64,000 bases of DNA. It comes from Methanocella arvoryzae MRE50 (GTDB lineage: Archaea > Halobacteriota > Methanocellia > Methanocellales > Methanocellaceae). Of this stretch, positions 9,460-17,714 are shown in pieces. Numbering within the stretch: position 1 is the stretch's first letter; every line of letters starts with the position of its first letter. The stretch spans positions 1,054,001-1,118,000 of the forward strand of contig NC_009464.1 in assembly GCF_000063445.1 (NCBI RefSeq). The letters run 5' to 3'. The translations under genes and the position numbers were made by a program. The notes under the pieces were generated by a model that searched no databases, was not told the DNA's origin, and saw only the letters and a list, made by a program, of their open reading frames with translations.

Positions 9460-10044
9460 ATGTACAGAAAGGTTAGACTCGTTGACATCATCAGGATACC
9501 GCCCCAGAGGCTGGAAGAAGACCTGGAGAAAGTAATCTCCGAGACCCTTCGCGAAAAACTGGAAGGCCGCATAGACAAGACGCTCGGATCGATCGTGGCA
9601 GTCACCGACGTCGTGGAGATCGGCGAAGGCCACATTCTCGTAGGCGACGGCGCCGTCTACTACGAGGTCACCTTCGACGCCATCGCGTACAAGCCGGAAC
9701 AGCAGGAGATCATCGAAGGCTCTGTCGTAGAAATCGTGGCCTTCGGCGCCTTCATAGCGGTCGGGCCAGTGGACTGCCTGGTCCACGTCAGCCAGATCGC
9801 CGACGAGTTCATGACTTACGACGAGAAGAACGCCCGCCTCACCAGCAGGGAAACCAACAGGTCCCTCAACGAGGGCGACCACGTCAGGGCCAGGATCGTC
9901 ACCGTGAGCCTGAACGAGCACGACCCCAGGGAGAGCAAGATCGGGCTGACGATGCGTCAGCCAGCTTTAGGGAGACTCGAGTGGATCGAAGAAGAGCTGA
10001 AGAAGAAGGGCGGCCGCTCAGAGAAAGCCGAAGCAAAAGCCTAG
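9460..10044 (+). CDS. rpo7: DNA-directed RNA polymerase subunit Rpo7 (E')
   Basis: Stalk subunit of archaeal RNA polymerase (194 aa), homologue of Rpb7. It consists of an N-terminal RNP-like domain (MYRKVRLVDIIRIPP) and a C-terminal S1/OB domain (EGSVVEIVAFGAFIAVGPVDCLVHVSQI). It binds nascent RNA and partners with Rpo4. In many euryarchaea the next gene is spt4 (rpoE2), but only 81 bases separate this gene from an unrelated HExxH protein, so spt4 must lie elsewhere. It follows the PIN gene by 45 bases. Confidence 0.96.
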   Translation: MYRKVRLVDIIRIPPQRLEEDLEKVISETLREKLEGRIDKTLGSIVAVTDVVEIGEGHILVGDGAVYYEVTFDAIAYKPEQQEIIEGSVVEIVAFGAFIAVGPVDCLVHVSQIADEFMTYDEKNARLTSRETNRSLNEGDHVRARIVTVSLNEHDPRESKIGLTMRQPALGRLEWIEEELKKKGGRSEKAEAKA

Positions 10045-10089
10045 ATCAGCTTTTGATCTCATAGCCTTGAAAACGATAACACCAGCAGA

Positions 10090-10125
10090 GTTTCCGGCCT
10101 CGCCCGGAAACCCTCAAATCTTTTT
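10090..10125 (+). terminator. Hairpin plus T-run after rpo7
   Basis: TTTCCGG and CCGGAAA pair around a 6-base loop and are followed by TCTTTTT. This resembles an intrinsic terminator, although archaeal termination mainly needs the T-run. Confidence 0.45.
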
Positions 10126-10668
10126 ATGATACTGCTCGCGGCCATTGCCAGCAGCCGACAACGGATCATGTCCGCTTGCGATGATCTCAAGGCACGCTAT
10201 CCACTGCTGACCAGAAGAGCGATCGTAGCAGGAGTCCCCATACCAGCGCCGATCCAGTGGATTGACCGTAACTTTTTCAAAGGCCAGCTCAACGCCTACG
10301 CTATGTGCCTCAACCACTGGCTGCCGTTCCTGCCCGTGCCGGTCATCCTGATCAACGCCGGCTGGCTCGACGATCACAGCCAGCTCAAGGACAGGTACCT
10401 GAATGACGTATCTATCAGCTACCACCCCGACTGCGGCTGTCCCATAAAATACATTATCTGCCACGAGTTCGCTCACTTCATCTACGTCAACATGAGCGCC
10501 AAAAGCCGACGGCAGTGGGAACAGGGCTACGAGCACGCTCAGCCATCCGGCTACTCTTTCAACCCCGAGGAGAGCTTCTGCGAAGCCTTCGCTGGCCACG
10601 TCGCCGGCCTGACCGGCAAGTACTACGACGAGGCTCCACGGTTTGCCGCTGATTATGGACAGGAGTAA
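10126..10668 (+). CDS. HExxH zincin-like putative metallopeptidase
   Basis: A 180-aa soluble protein of unrecognised family. The segment ICHEFAHFIY holds an HExxH zinc motif (His113, Glu114, His117). Thirty-six residues later EESFCEAFAG supplies a glutamate (Glu153) suitable as third ligand, the gluzincin arrangement. A PDCGC cysteine pair lies just before the motif. No signal peptide or membrane helix is seen, so it probably acts in the cytoplasm. The arrangement looks like SprT- or ImmA-type compact zinc proteases, but the rest does not match a family I can name. It occupies the position behind rpo7 often held by spt4, and a large repeat region follows. Confidence 0.65.
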   Translation: MILLAAIASSRQRIMSACDDLKARYPLLTRRAIVAGVPIPAPIQWIDRNFFKGQLNAYAMCLNHWLPFLPVPVILINAGWLDDHSQLKDRYLNDVSISYHPDCGCPIKYIICHEFAHFIYVNMSAKSRRQWEQGYEHAQPSGYSFNPEESFCEAFAGHVAGLTGKYYDEAPRFAADYGQE

Positions 10669-10699
10669 AGCAAAACAAGAAACCAATCAAACGCCAGGA

Positions 10700-11330
10700 C
10701 GCCAGGAGTCAGGTGATGATCGGAGCCTTGATCAGGTATAAGTGATGAAAAATTGGCAATTCTCAGTTTCTCCGCTTGTAAAGCCGCCAGGCTCGCCAAG
10801 AGTCCAAGCACTCATCCCATGATAACTGGTTTTTCAAGTTAAGCCGATGAAAACCTCTGGAGGTTGGGGAGTTCCCGGGAGTTCTGAGAGGATTTTCAAG
10901 CTGGGAGGTCAGAGAGGGTCAGAGGTCGGAGAAGAGGCCCGGGAGTGTGGAAAGGTCCGTGAGGATTTTTTAAGTTAATTCTCTCTGACCTCGGGGTACT
11001 CACATAACCTCCTCTCTGACCTCCATGACCTCCCTGACCTCCCAGCTTGAACGTTCTCTCTGAACTCCATGAACCTCTCCGACCTCCCCTCCGACCTCTC
11101 AACACCTCCCGGACCCAGATTTTTCATGGAACGCCAAGCAATAATTAGTGATCGGCATGGTTCCGGTCGAAAATGTTCCTGGCGTTCCATGAAAAATTTG
11201 CTCTTGGCGAGCTTGGCTCCTTGGCGTGCCTGGCGGTATTTTCGATATATACAGTGCCAAATTTCAATTTTTCATAGCCTCTACCTGAATATCCCAGTAT
11301 TCATAAAGTGAGTGCTTGGCGTCCTGACGT
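10700..11330. repeat. Composite dispersed repeat, copy A1
   Basis: About 630 bases without a credible gene. In order: a segment (10705-10800) present in inverted form at 58228-58340; a purine-rich tract (10855-10970, GGGAGGTCAGAGAGG type) facing a pyrimidine-rich tract (10978-11110, CTCCCTGACCTCCCAGC type), which together could fold back; a perfect hairpin with 18-base arms (ATTTTTCATGGAACGCCA) at 11119-11197; and a segment (11200-11320) matching, inverted, 58020-58145. Short open frames here are repeat artefacts. Confidence 0.85.
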
Positions 11331-11391
11331 TTGATATGTTTCAGGCATCCGAAATCCACTGCTGTAGAAACTGTATACGATCTACCAATGG

Positions 11392-11401
11392 CTTTTATAA
11401 C
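11392..11401 (+). promoter_or_regulatory. TATA box for MBL-fold gene
   Basis: CTTTTATAAC lies about 42 bases before the TTG start at 11435, predicting a transcript start near 11424 and a very short leader. Confidence 0.5.
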
Positions 11402-11434
11402 TAATGCCGTTGACTTTAGCACAAGGGAGTTAGA

Positions 11435-12283
11435 TTGAAGCCGGTACACGTCGCAGGAGAAACGTTTTACATTCCAGGCATCACCAACGTCTGTCTGTAT
11501 AAGGACTATATTCTGGACCCCAGCAACAACGAGAACGTGGACTGGGACAGCCCGCTGCCGGTTAAAACAGCACTAATTTCTCACTGCCATACCGATCATT
11601 TCTGGAATGGGGCAAAGCTCCACGCCAGAGGCGTGAAGATCTATGCTCCGCGCGAGGAGCGTTCCATGATCGAGAATACGGCGGTGAATACTAACGGCAA
11701 CTTTTGCTGGGCGGTGCCGCCGGAGAGCATGCTGCCGTGGTACTTCCGCAAGATCTGCTGCCCGGTGGACGACACGCTGGATCGCCTCGTCTCCCCGATC
11801 AAGGTGGTGCCGCTGCCCGGCCACTCCCAGTGGCAATGCGGCTTCCTGACACCGGATGGCGTGTTCTACGTGGCGGACTCCATGGTGACGAAGAAAGTCT
11901 GGGACACCAAGCACATAGTATATTATACCAGCGTTCCGGACGCCCGAAAATCCCTGGAGACGATCATCAGGTCGAAAGCCGAATTCGTGCTCCCGTCCCA
12001 CGGCGTCCTGCTGAACAGGGATCAGGCCGTGGAGCTGGCGGAAGTGAACCTGAAAGGCATAGACATGCTCGAAGAGGCGGTGATCGCCATTCTCGGTAGA
12101 GAAGAGAGGACTGTCGAGGAGATGGTCAGCCTCGTCGGGCGGAAATTAGGTATAAGGGACGACTTCTCCATGCACATCGTCTGCGAGACCACGGTCCGGT
12201 CGATGCTGTACATGCTCAACCGCCGCAAAGAGGCCGACTACGAGCTCCGCGGGCATAAAGTGTACTGGAAAGCCAGACCTTAA
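11435..12283 (+). CDS. MBL-fold metallohydrolase, paralogue 1
   Basis: Soluble metallo-beta-lactamase-fold hydrolase of 282 aa. The metal motif is SHCHTDHFWNGA (His50, His52, Asp54, His55), with later ligands likely in LPGHSQ, VADSM and LPSHG. A C-terminal helical domain of about 80 residues (EEAVIAILGREERTVEEMVSL) resembles the winged-helix extension of the glyoxalase II/LACTB2-type group. The substrate is unknown. The start is TTG, chosen for its GGGAG site and the TATA box. It resembles the MBL protein at 16206 through most of its length (ITNVCLYKDYILDP versus TSNTGLFKDYVIDP), so the two arose by duplication. Confidence 0.85.
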   Translation: MKPVHVAGETFYIPGITNVCLYKDYILDPSNNENVDWDSPLPVKTALISHCHTDHFWNGAKLHARGVKIYAPREERSMIENTAVNTNGNFCWAVPPESMLPWYFRKICCPVDDTLDRLVSPIKVVPLPGHSQWQCGFLTPDGVFYVADSMVTKKVWDTKHIVYYTSVPDARKSLETIIRSKAEFVLPSHGVLLNRDQAVELAEVNLKGIDMLEEAVIAILGREERTVEEMVSLVGRKLGIRDDFSMHIVCETTVRSMLYMLNRRKEADYELRGHKVYWKARP

Positions 12284-12316
12284 TCAGATAACCGCTGTGC
12301 AGGAGGAGGGAAAGGC

Positions 12317-13612
12317 TCAGTCTGCCGCAGGCAGCAGGACTACGAACCTGGCGCCCTGGCCAGAGTTGCCGGGCACCCGGTCTTCGACCCACACTCTGCC
12401 CCGGTACTGCTCTACCAGCGATTTTACCAGGTACAGCCCGAGGCCGCTTCCCCCGGCGGTAGTCTGGCCCCGGGAATACCGGAAGAAGAGCCGGTCTTTG
12501 ACGCTGTCCGGGATGCCAGGACCGTTGTCCTCGACTGCCACCTTATAGAAGATCTCATCATTCTCGCAGAGCCTCGTTGCCGTGATTTTTACATCGACGT
12601 CGCCGGGGCTGTGCTTGGCTGCGTTGGACAGGAGGTTGGAAAAGACATCTTTGAGGAGCTCGTTGGCTAAGACACGCCCGCCATTGCATGCGATCTGAAC
12701 AGATACGCGCTTTCCGGCGTGGGTCAGGCATGCGTCTTTCGCGTCTCCCAGGATTTGCCTCAGATCGACTGGCCTGACGGGGTGGTCTCCGGCCCTGGCC
12801 TTCTGCAGCACCCTCACGTTTTCGATGAGCCGGGAGCTGCGTTTAAACGAGTTCATCGCGCTTTCCAGCAGGGCTTTAGCCTGGCCGTCTTCGACTGAGT
12901 CAAGGGCGAGCTCAAGGTAACCCAGGCCTGTCTGGTTATAGTTGTTGATGTCGTGGGCCATCAGGTCGAGGTAAAGCTCGGCGTGAGCCTTGGACTCCAG
13001 CAGCGATTTTTTCGTCTCTTTCAGCTCACTGTTCTCAATGATCTTCCACTCGCCGTCGCACTTGGTTATCGCGAACTGATGGGTGCTGACTACGTCGATG
13101 ATCTCATTGGCGCTGCACCGGTCGAGACAATAGGAGCAGAGCACCAGGAAATTGCGGCCGTCGATGGCCCCGTTTATCGCGCTTTCGTACTCAATGAAAT
13201 CTTTCCAGATGGGCTTGTCAAGCCAGAAGGTATTGCCCGTGACCCGGATTCCTTCGAAGCCCCGGTCCTGCGCCTGTCGGAGCTTCTTTTCCCAGCCGTC
13301 AAGGACACGCTTTTGATCAAAGACCCCGTCGATGACGTACCACTGAGAATAGGGCACGATCTCGACCTGGCCTCTCTGCAGGTACTCGTCGAAACGGGGC
13401 ATTGCGGCTCTCATGAGGCGTTCCATCTCTACGGCATCCACCGGGTCGGCGGTGACACACATGCAGAACTCGTTATTTTTCAGGCCCGCATCGAAGTATG
13501 CTATGATAATGTCGACCAGGTCTTTGCCGGTCTTGTAAAACATGCAGAAGTGGGTTCCCCAGGGTACATTTCCAATGATATCGATGCCTGAATCGCGCAG
13601 TTTAGTATGCAT
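12317..13612 (-). CDS. MEDS-domain sensor histidine kinase
   Basis: Cytoplasmic sensor kinase of 431 aa. Residues 1-190 form a MEDS (DcmR-type) sensory domain, seen in WGTHFCMFYKTGKDLVDI and in the cysteine-containing LVLCSYCLDRCSANEI. A short linker follows, then a phosphoacceptor helix LMAHDINNYNQTG with His220, and a HATPase domain with N-box LLSNAAKHSP, G1 EDNGPGIPD and G2 GGSGLGLYLVK. MEDS domains are found in regulators of C1-compound use, so redox or C1 sensing is plausible. The kinase half resembles the C-terminus of the giant kinase at 41980. No response regulator is adjacent. Confidence 0.9.
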   Translation of the reverse strand: MHTKLRDSGIDIIGNVPWGTHFCMFYKTGKDLVDIIIAYFDAGLKNNEFCMCVTADPVDAVEMERLMRAAMPRFDEYLQRGQVEIVPYSQWYVIDGVFDQKRVLDGWEKKLRQAQDRGFEGIRVTGNTFWLDKPIWKDFIEYESAINGAIDGRNFLVLCSYCLDRCSANEIIDVVSTHQFAITKCDGEWKIIENSELKETKKSLLESKAHAELYLDLMAHDINNYNQTGLGYLELALDSVEDGQAKALLESAMNSFKRSSRLIENVRVLQKARAGDHPVRPVDLRQILGDAKDACLTHAGKRVSVQIACNGGRVLANELLKDVFSNLLSNAAKHSPGDVDVKITATRLCENDEIFYKVAVEDNGPGIPDSVKDRLFFRYSRGQTTAGGSGLGLYLVKSLVEQYRGRVWVEDRVPGNSGQGARFVVLLPAAD

Positions 13613-13656
13613 AGTAACCCCGCTTCTTGAACTAACCCTACTTCTTTATCGCTGAT

Positions 13657-13666
13657 AATATAAATA
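13657..13666 (-). promoter_or_regulatory. TATA box for MEDS kinase gene
   Basis: On the minus strand AACTTATTTATATTATC lies about 50 bases before the ATG at 13612 and would start transcription near 13635. Confidence 0.5.
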
Positions 13667-13730
13667 AGTTAGACTTAACGCCGTGAATTTGACGGGACGA
13701 AGTAAATAGTTTTGAAAAGACTACGCCAGC

Positions 13731-14492
13731 TCACTTTGCCGCCAGTAGTGCGGCTCCCATGGCTCCCGTGATCTGCGGCTCCGGAGGCACGAACAATTCC
13801 ATACCCAGCTCTTTTTCTAAAGCTGCCCTGATGCCTGAATTCTTCGCTACCCCTCCAACAAGGGCAATATGACCATCAAGGCCCTTCTGCTTCGCCATCA
13901 CCGCTACCCTTCTGGATATGCTCTCGACGAGCCCCGCCGCGATGTCCTTCTTTGGGTAGCCCCTGGCCCTCAGAGATATTACTTCTGATTCGGCGAAAAC
14001 GGTGCACATACTGTTGATGCTGGCCGGGCCTGTCGAAGACAGCGCAACCTGGCCGAGATCCTCTACAGAAAGCTCAAGCGCCCTGGCCGTGTGCTCCAGG
14101 AACTTGCCCGTGCCTGCCGCACAGCGGTCGTTCATGAGGAAGTCGACGACCTTACCTGCGTTAACGACTATGATCTTGCTATCCTGGCCGCCGATGTCGA
14201 TGATACCCCGTACCTCGGGATACAGGTGAGCTACTCCTCTGGCATGGGCGGTGATCTCGCTGATCTTTTTGGTCGCGAAGGCAACGTTGTCCCGGCCGTA
14301 CCCGGTGGCTCCGATGGCACCGACGGCAGCTCTGTCTGTCCCGGTTTCCCGGAGCAGGTCGTCGTAGATCTGCGCCGCTGCCGCCGAGAAATCAAACCCG
14401 GTGGGCCGGACGATGCTGCCCGCCACCCTGCCATCGACAAGCAGTACGGCTTTGATGGTCGCTGCACCCGCGTCGATTCCGGCGGTTATCAC
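13731..14492 (-). CDS. Acyl-CoA dehydratase activase-type ATPase (HgdC/BadF family)
   Basis: ATP-dependent reductive activator of the ASKHA fold (253 aa). The nucleotide-binding motifs are GIDAGAATIKAVLL at the N-terminus and GVIDIGGQDSK in mid-protein (read here as RGIIDIGGQDSK). Two cysteines, in MNDRCAAGTGKF and INSMCTVFAES, are placed to hold the single [4Fe-4S] cluster bridging the homodimer. It hydrolyses ATP to push low-potential electrons to its partner, encoded immediately upstream; the GTG start overlaps that gene's stop codon (GTGA). Length and motifs are normal for the family. Confidence 0.93.
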   Translation of the reverse strand: MITAGIDAGAATIKAVLLVDGRVAGSIVRPTGFDFSAAAAQIYDDLLRETGTDRAAVGAIGATGYGRDNVAFATKKISEITAHARGVAHLYPEVRGIIDIGGQDSKIIVVNAGKVVDFLMNDRCAAGTGKFLEHTARALELSVEDLGQVALSSTGPASINSMCTVFAESEVISLRARGYPKKDIAAGLVESISRRVAVMAKQKGLDGHIALVGGVAKNSGIRAALEKELGMELFVPPEPQITGAMGAALLAAK

Positions 14493-15652
14493 GCTAACAT
14501 CTCCAGGAAGGCGTCGATTCGGACTCGCAACTGCTCGACGTCTGAAGCCGAGTAGTCCGTCTCGATCGCCAGCATGGGAATCCCGGCTTCCCGCAGCGCC
14601 TGCTGTACTTTGAACTTCTCTACGTTGTAGCCGTGGCAGGACTGCAGGGAATAATGTACGACTCCGTCTACGCCATACTCCTTCGCAAGGGACAGGATGC
14701 GCTCGACTCGCCGGTCGTTGGGCGTCATGCAGGAGCAGGGTATCTGGAGGTACCGCTCCGCCAGCGCCTCCATAGGCGGCTTGCTCTCGTCAACAAGACT
14801 GTCGAAAGCCCTCGTACCCGTGCAGCTTTCCTCGACGACGATGACCGCGCCCCGCTCCTCGATGAGGCGGGGCACCTTGACGTTGCCTGCCGACATGGGG
14901 CAGCCGGAGATCATAATCCGCGGGCCGGAATGATCGACAGTACGCCCCTCCAGCTCGTCACACAGCCGGGCTACGCCCGCTTTCAGCTGCTGCGGGGACA
15001 GGAATAGCTGCCGCTGTGTCACCTGTAGCACCTCGAGGCCGGTGATGGGCGGCCGGGCCGCTTTCCGGTAAGCGAACAGGCGCTGCATCAGCTTCCGGAG
15101 TTCGTTCCCGGCCCGGATCTCCTCCTGCAGCCGATCGTCAGTGATCCTGTTACAGGTCAGCTGCTCCATGTACTCACGGAAAGCTTCGAGCTCCGAGAGG
15201 TAATACCGGAGAGCTGCAGGGGTATCGGGCTTCTGGGGCAGGTCGATCATGTAAGTCGGGATAAACTGCCGCATCAGCTCAAACATTTTCTTCTTGCCAT
15301 CGCAGGTCGATTCCCCGACGACCGCATCTACGGCGCCGAAGTGAGGGCATGCTTCGCCTTTGCCGGTACATCCTCCCACGATAGAGCCGAAAGAGGACTT
15401 GATCAGCGGACAGATATTTCGAGGCAGGTACTGCTCGCCAAGAGGAATAGTATCTTCTCTGCCCCCGCAGAGGACAACCCTGTCGGCGCCTGCGGCGAAG
15501 ATGATCTCGTCCGGGACGAACAGGCAAAAGGTGCCCACTACTTTTTTACCCGCCTTTCTCTGCGCCAGCAGATCATCTACCCTCATCCGGTACGCTTGCC
15601 TGAAAAAGTCGAGGCTCTTCGGGGGATTAACGGAATCTGCTGGTGTCGGCAT
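14489..15652 (-). CDS. Double-cubane cluster protein / 2-hydroxyacyl-CoA dehydratase-like subunit
   Basis: Member of the HgdB/BcrC superfamily (387 aa). Conserved cysteines occur in GTFCLFVPDE, RVVLCGGRED, RNICPLIKSSFG, GGCTGKGEACPHF, GESTCDGKKK, ISGCPMSAGN, EESCTG and QSCHGYN, more than a simple dehydratase beta subunit needs. A single such subunit next to one activase is the layout of double-cubane cluster proteins, which hold an [8Fe-9S] cluster and do low-potential reductions. True hydroxyacyl-CoA dehydratases have two subunits and a CoA transferase, neither present here. The physiological substrate is unknown. Confidence 0.85.
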   Translation of the reverse strand: MPTPADSVNPPKSLDFFRQAYRMRVDDLLAQRKAGKKVVGTFCLFVPDEIIFAAGADRVVLCGGREDTIPLGEQYLPRNICPLIKSSFGSIVGGCTGKGEACPHFGAVDAVVGESTCDGKKKMFELMRQFIPTYMIDLPQKPDTPAALRYYLSELEAFREYMEQLTCNRITDDRLQEEIRAGNELRKLMQRLFAYRKAARPPITGLEVLQVTQRQLFLSPQQLKAGVARLCDELEGRTVDHSGPRIMISGCPMSAGNVKVPRLIEERGAVIVVEESCTGTRAFDSLVDESKPPMEALAERYLQIPCSCMTPNDRRVERILSLAKEYGVDGVVHYSLQSCHGYNVEKFKVQQALREAGIPMLAIETDYSASDVEQLRVRIDAFLEMLA

Positions 15653-15760
15653 ATTACCAGAAAGACGGGGGCTGATCGTTTATATCGTTTTTCTTGGCCA
15701 GAGTGGTATATGGCTCGCGAACGTAGACGAACGCTGCGCTGTCACAGGGAGCCTGAGCAA

Positions 15761-16165
15761 TCAGAGATCCATGAGCCCCGTGTCTTCATGCATGTAAGGC
15801 GGCGCGCAGATGCACAAAATTCGAACCCCGCCTTCCCCTGCCTTGATCTTGTGGGGTGTGCCCTGCGGAATCAGTATTGCGTCACCTGTGCGGACGTCGA
15901 TACGCCTGTTGCCCAGCCACATGATCCCTTCTCCATCCAGCACGTAATAGATCTCCTGGGACTCGTGGTGGACGTGGAGCCGGGTTTCGTTGCCGCTTTC
16001 GACGTAGGCTTCCGCGACGCTGACGTCCATGACCGGGTGTTTCAGCGGGTGAAGCAACTCCCAGATTGTAGAGCCGTCCTTAGTAGTGTAAGGCTTGACA
16101 CGTTCCCGGTTTTGTACCACGTGGCGGCCTGCATCTGGAGAACCTTTAAGGTTGTTGAGCGGCAT
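15761..16165 (-). CDS. Cupin-domain protein
   Basis: Single-domain cupin of 134 aa. Motif 1 reads ETRLHVHHESQEIYYVLDG and motif 2 DAILIPQGTPHKI, giving the His, Glu and His ligands of a divalent-metal site. A cysteine pair (LCICAPP) ends the barrel. The frame is open to 16249, but the ATG at 16165 is chosen because the upstream residues are hydrophobic noise that would overlap the divergent MBL gene. The role could be sugar or small-molecule binding, isomerase or dioxygenase; the sequence does not decide. It is divergent from the MBL gene at 16206 with a 40-base gap. Confidence 0.82.
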   Translation of the reverse strand: MPLNNLKGSPDAGRHVVQNRERVKPYTTKDGSTIWELLHPLKHPVMDVSVAEAYVESGNETRLHVHHESQEIYYVLDGEGIMWLGNRRIDVRTGDAILIPQGTPHKIKAGEGGVRILCICAPPYMHEDTGLMDL

Positions 16166-16205
16166 TAAAAAAATGTATATCGTCAATCGGATATAAAGTG
16201 ATGCT

Positions 16206-17066
16206 ATGGCAAGCGAGAAGAGTGTGGAACCGGTCAGGGTTGTGGGCAACTCGTACTATCTGCCAGCGACGAGCAACACCGGGCTATTCAAGGATTACGT
16301 GATCGACCCGGGGAGCACTGGCTACAAAGAAGTGGCCGGGAAGGAGATCAATAATGTCCTTATCACCCACGGCCACAACGACCACTTCCGCCACGCCTGC
16401 GAGTTCAGGGAGCGGGGAGCGAGGGTCATAGCATCAAGAGACGATGCGCTGCTGGTCCGCTACCCGGAGGTCAACATCCGGGGCCTCTTCAGCTGGGCGA
16501 AGCCGCCGATCGAGCTGGTCACGCCGTACTTCCAGGGCAACGCCTGTGAGGTGGACAGGCTGGTCGAGGAGTGGCAGGACCCTGCGATCAGGCCCGTATT
16601 CCTCCCCGGCCACACGCTGGGCCAGTACGGGTTCATCACCGAAGACGGAGTATTCTACACAGCCGACGCGTTATACTCCGAAGACCTGTGGTCGAAGTAC
16701 AAGTTGCCGTACTGCATCGACCCGGACGTCTGCCGCACTTCGCTCCGGAGGATCAAAGAGCAGGACTTCGACTATATAGTGCCGGGCCACGGCAGGCCGC
16801 TCACCCGTAGCGAGGCGCTGAAGGCCGCAGACTTCCACCTGAGCCAGCTCGACAAAGTCGACGATGTGGTCCTGGACCTGATCTCCGAGCCGGTTTCCAT
16901 GGAAGACCTGCTCTCCATGCTGGCGGAGAAGCTGAAGCTCTACCACAGCATGAATAACTATTACATCGCCCTCGTGATGCTGAAAGGGCACATGAGCAGC
17001 CTCGTCGGCCGGGGCAAGGCGGGCTACAAGCTCGAAAACTTTACCCTGTACTGGTACAGGATATAA
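16206..17066 (+). CDS. MBL-fold metallohydrolase, paralogue 2
   Basis: Soluble metallo-beta-lactamase-fold hydrolase of 286 aa with the metal motif THGHNDHFRHA (His55, His57, Asp59, His60) and further ligand segments LPGHTLGQ, TADALYS and VPGHGRPL. A C-terminal helical region of about 80 residues follows. It parallels the protein at 11435 nearly end to end and keeps all metal ligands, so both copies are probably active. The substrate is unknown; quinolone-sensing-type, glyoxalase-like or nuclease-like activities all use this fold. Confidence 0.85.
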   Translation: MASEKSVEPVRVVGNSYYLPATSNTGLFKDYVIDPGSTGYKEVAGKEINNVLITHGHNDHFRHACEFRERGARVIASRDDALLVRYPEVNIRGLFSWAKPPIELVTPYFQGNACEVDRLVEEWQDPAIRPVFLPGHTLGQYGFITEDGVFYTADALYSEDLWSKYKLPYCIDPDVCRTSLRRIKEQDFDYIVPGHGRPLTRSEALKAADFHLSQLDKVDDVVLDLISEPVSMEDLLSMLAEKLKLYHSMNNYYIALVMLKGHMSSLVGRGKAGYKLENFTLYWYRI

Positions 17067-17067
17067 A

Positions 17068-17078
17068 ACTCTTTTTTA
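17068..17078 (+). terminator. T-run after MBL gene
   Basis: CTCTTTTTTAATTTT begins within five bases of the stop codon and fits archaeal oligo-T termination. Confidence 0.5.
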
Positions 17079-17221
17079 ATTTTCAGATCCAGTACCCGAT
17101 CGCTATCGAGCCGGAGCGTTGTCATATTCTTACCGGAGGCTGTCGATATGATAGTCGGCCATCGGTCCTGCCAGTATAAAATTGAATCTGTTTTTCACAT
17201 TCAGTGTTACGAACGCTAACT

Positions 17222-17229
17222 TTTTTATA
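17222..17229 (+). promoter_or_regulatory. TATA box for the cfb operon
   Basis: TTTTTATA preceded by a C/A-rich BRE-like stretch predicts transcription from about 17250, 43 bases before the cfbA start. Confidence 0.5.
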
Positions 17230-17293
17230 CCTTCAAGCTTACCTATCTTGTAAGAACCTGGCGAGCTATCGCTCGCCCAACGGAGTGTTTGTA

Positions 17294-17695
17294 ATGGAAA
17301 ACCAAAAGTTCGGCCTGCTGGTCGTCGGCCATGGCAGTTCCATGCCCTACAATAAAGAGCTGATCGAAGACATCGCCGCCCGAATCGCAAAGAAGATGCC
17401 CGACGCAGTGGTGCGTGTCGGGTTCATGAACATGAACAAGCCGACCATCAAGGAAGGGCTGGACAGCTTCAACGGTACCGGTGTCAGGAAGATCGTCGTG
17501 TTCCCGCTGTTCCTCGCAAAGGGCGTCCACATCAAGGAAGACATCCCTAACCTGATCGGGCTGAAAGAGGGCCAGAAGAGGATCACCTACAACGGCTATG
17601 ATATCGTCTACGCGGACCCCCTGGGCTCCGACGACCTCATCGCCGAGCTGTCCTGCAGAAGAGTAACGCAGGCGTTCGCCGTTTACGAGAGCTGA
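17294..17695 (+). CDS. cfbA: Sirohydrochlorin nickelochelatase CfbA
   Basis: Inserts Ni2+ into sirohydrochlorin, the first committed step of coenzyme F430 synthesis. At 133 aa it has the size of the short homodimeric CbiX-type chelatases. Conserved features are LLVVGHGSSMPYN at the N-terminus and VFPLFLAKGVHIKEDIP, whose histidines are the metal-binding residues. The open frame extends upstream, but the ATG at 17294 gives the family N-terminus. Four more F430 genes follow on the same strand, which separates this chelatase from a cobalt enzyme of B12 synthesis. Confidence 0.93.
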   Translation: MENQKFGLLVVGHGSSMPYNKELIEDIAARIAKKMPDAVVRVGFMNMNKPTIKEGLDSFNGTGVRKIVVFPLFLAKGVHIKEDIPNLIGLKEGQKRITYNGYDIVYADPLGSDDLIAELSCRRVTQAFAVYES

Positions 17696-17714
17696 GGCTC
17701 GAAGGTATAGCCGG

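Noticed and set aside
10975-11311. Short open frames in the 10.7-11.4 kb gap
   Set aside because: They translate dispersed repeat modules, recur in inverted copies elsewhere and have no start signals.
14489-15652. (R)-2-hydroxyacyl-CoA dehydratase for amino-acid fermentation
   Set aside because: Only one dehydratase-like subunit occurs, with extra cysteines and no second subunit or CoA transferase; a double-cubane cluster protein fits better.
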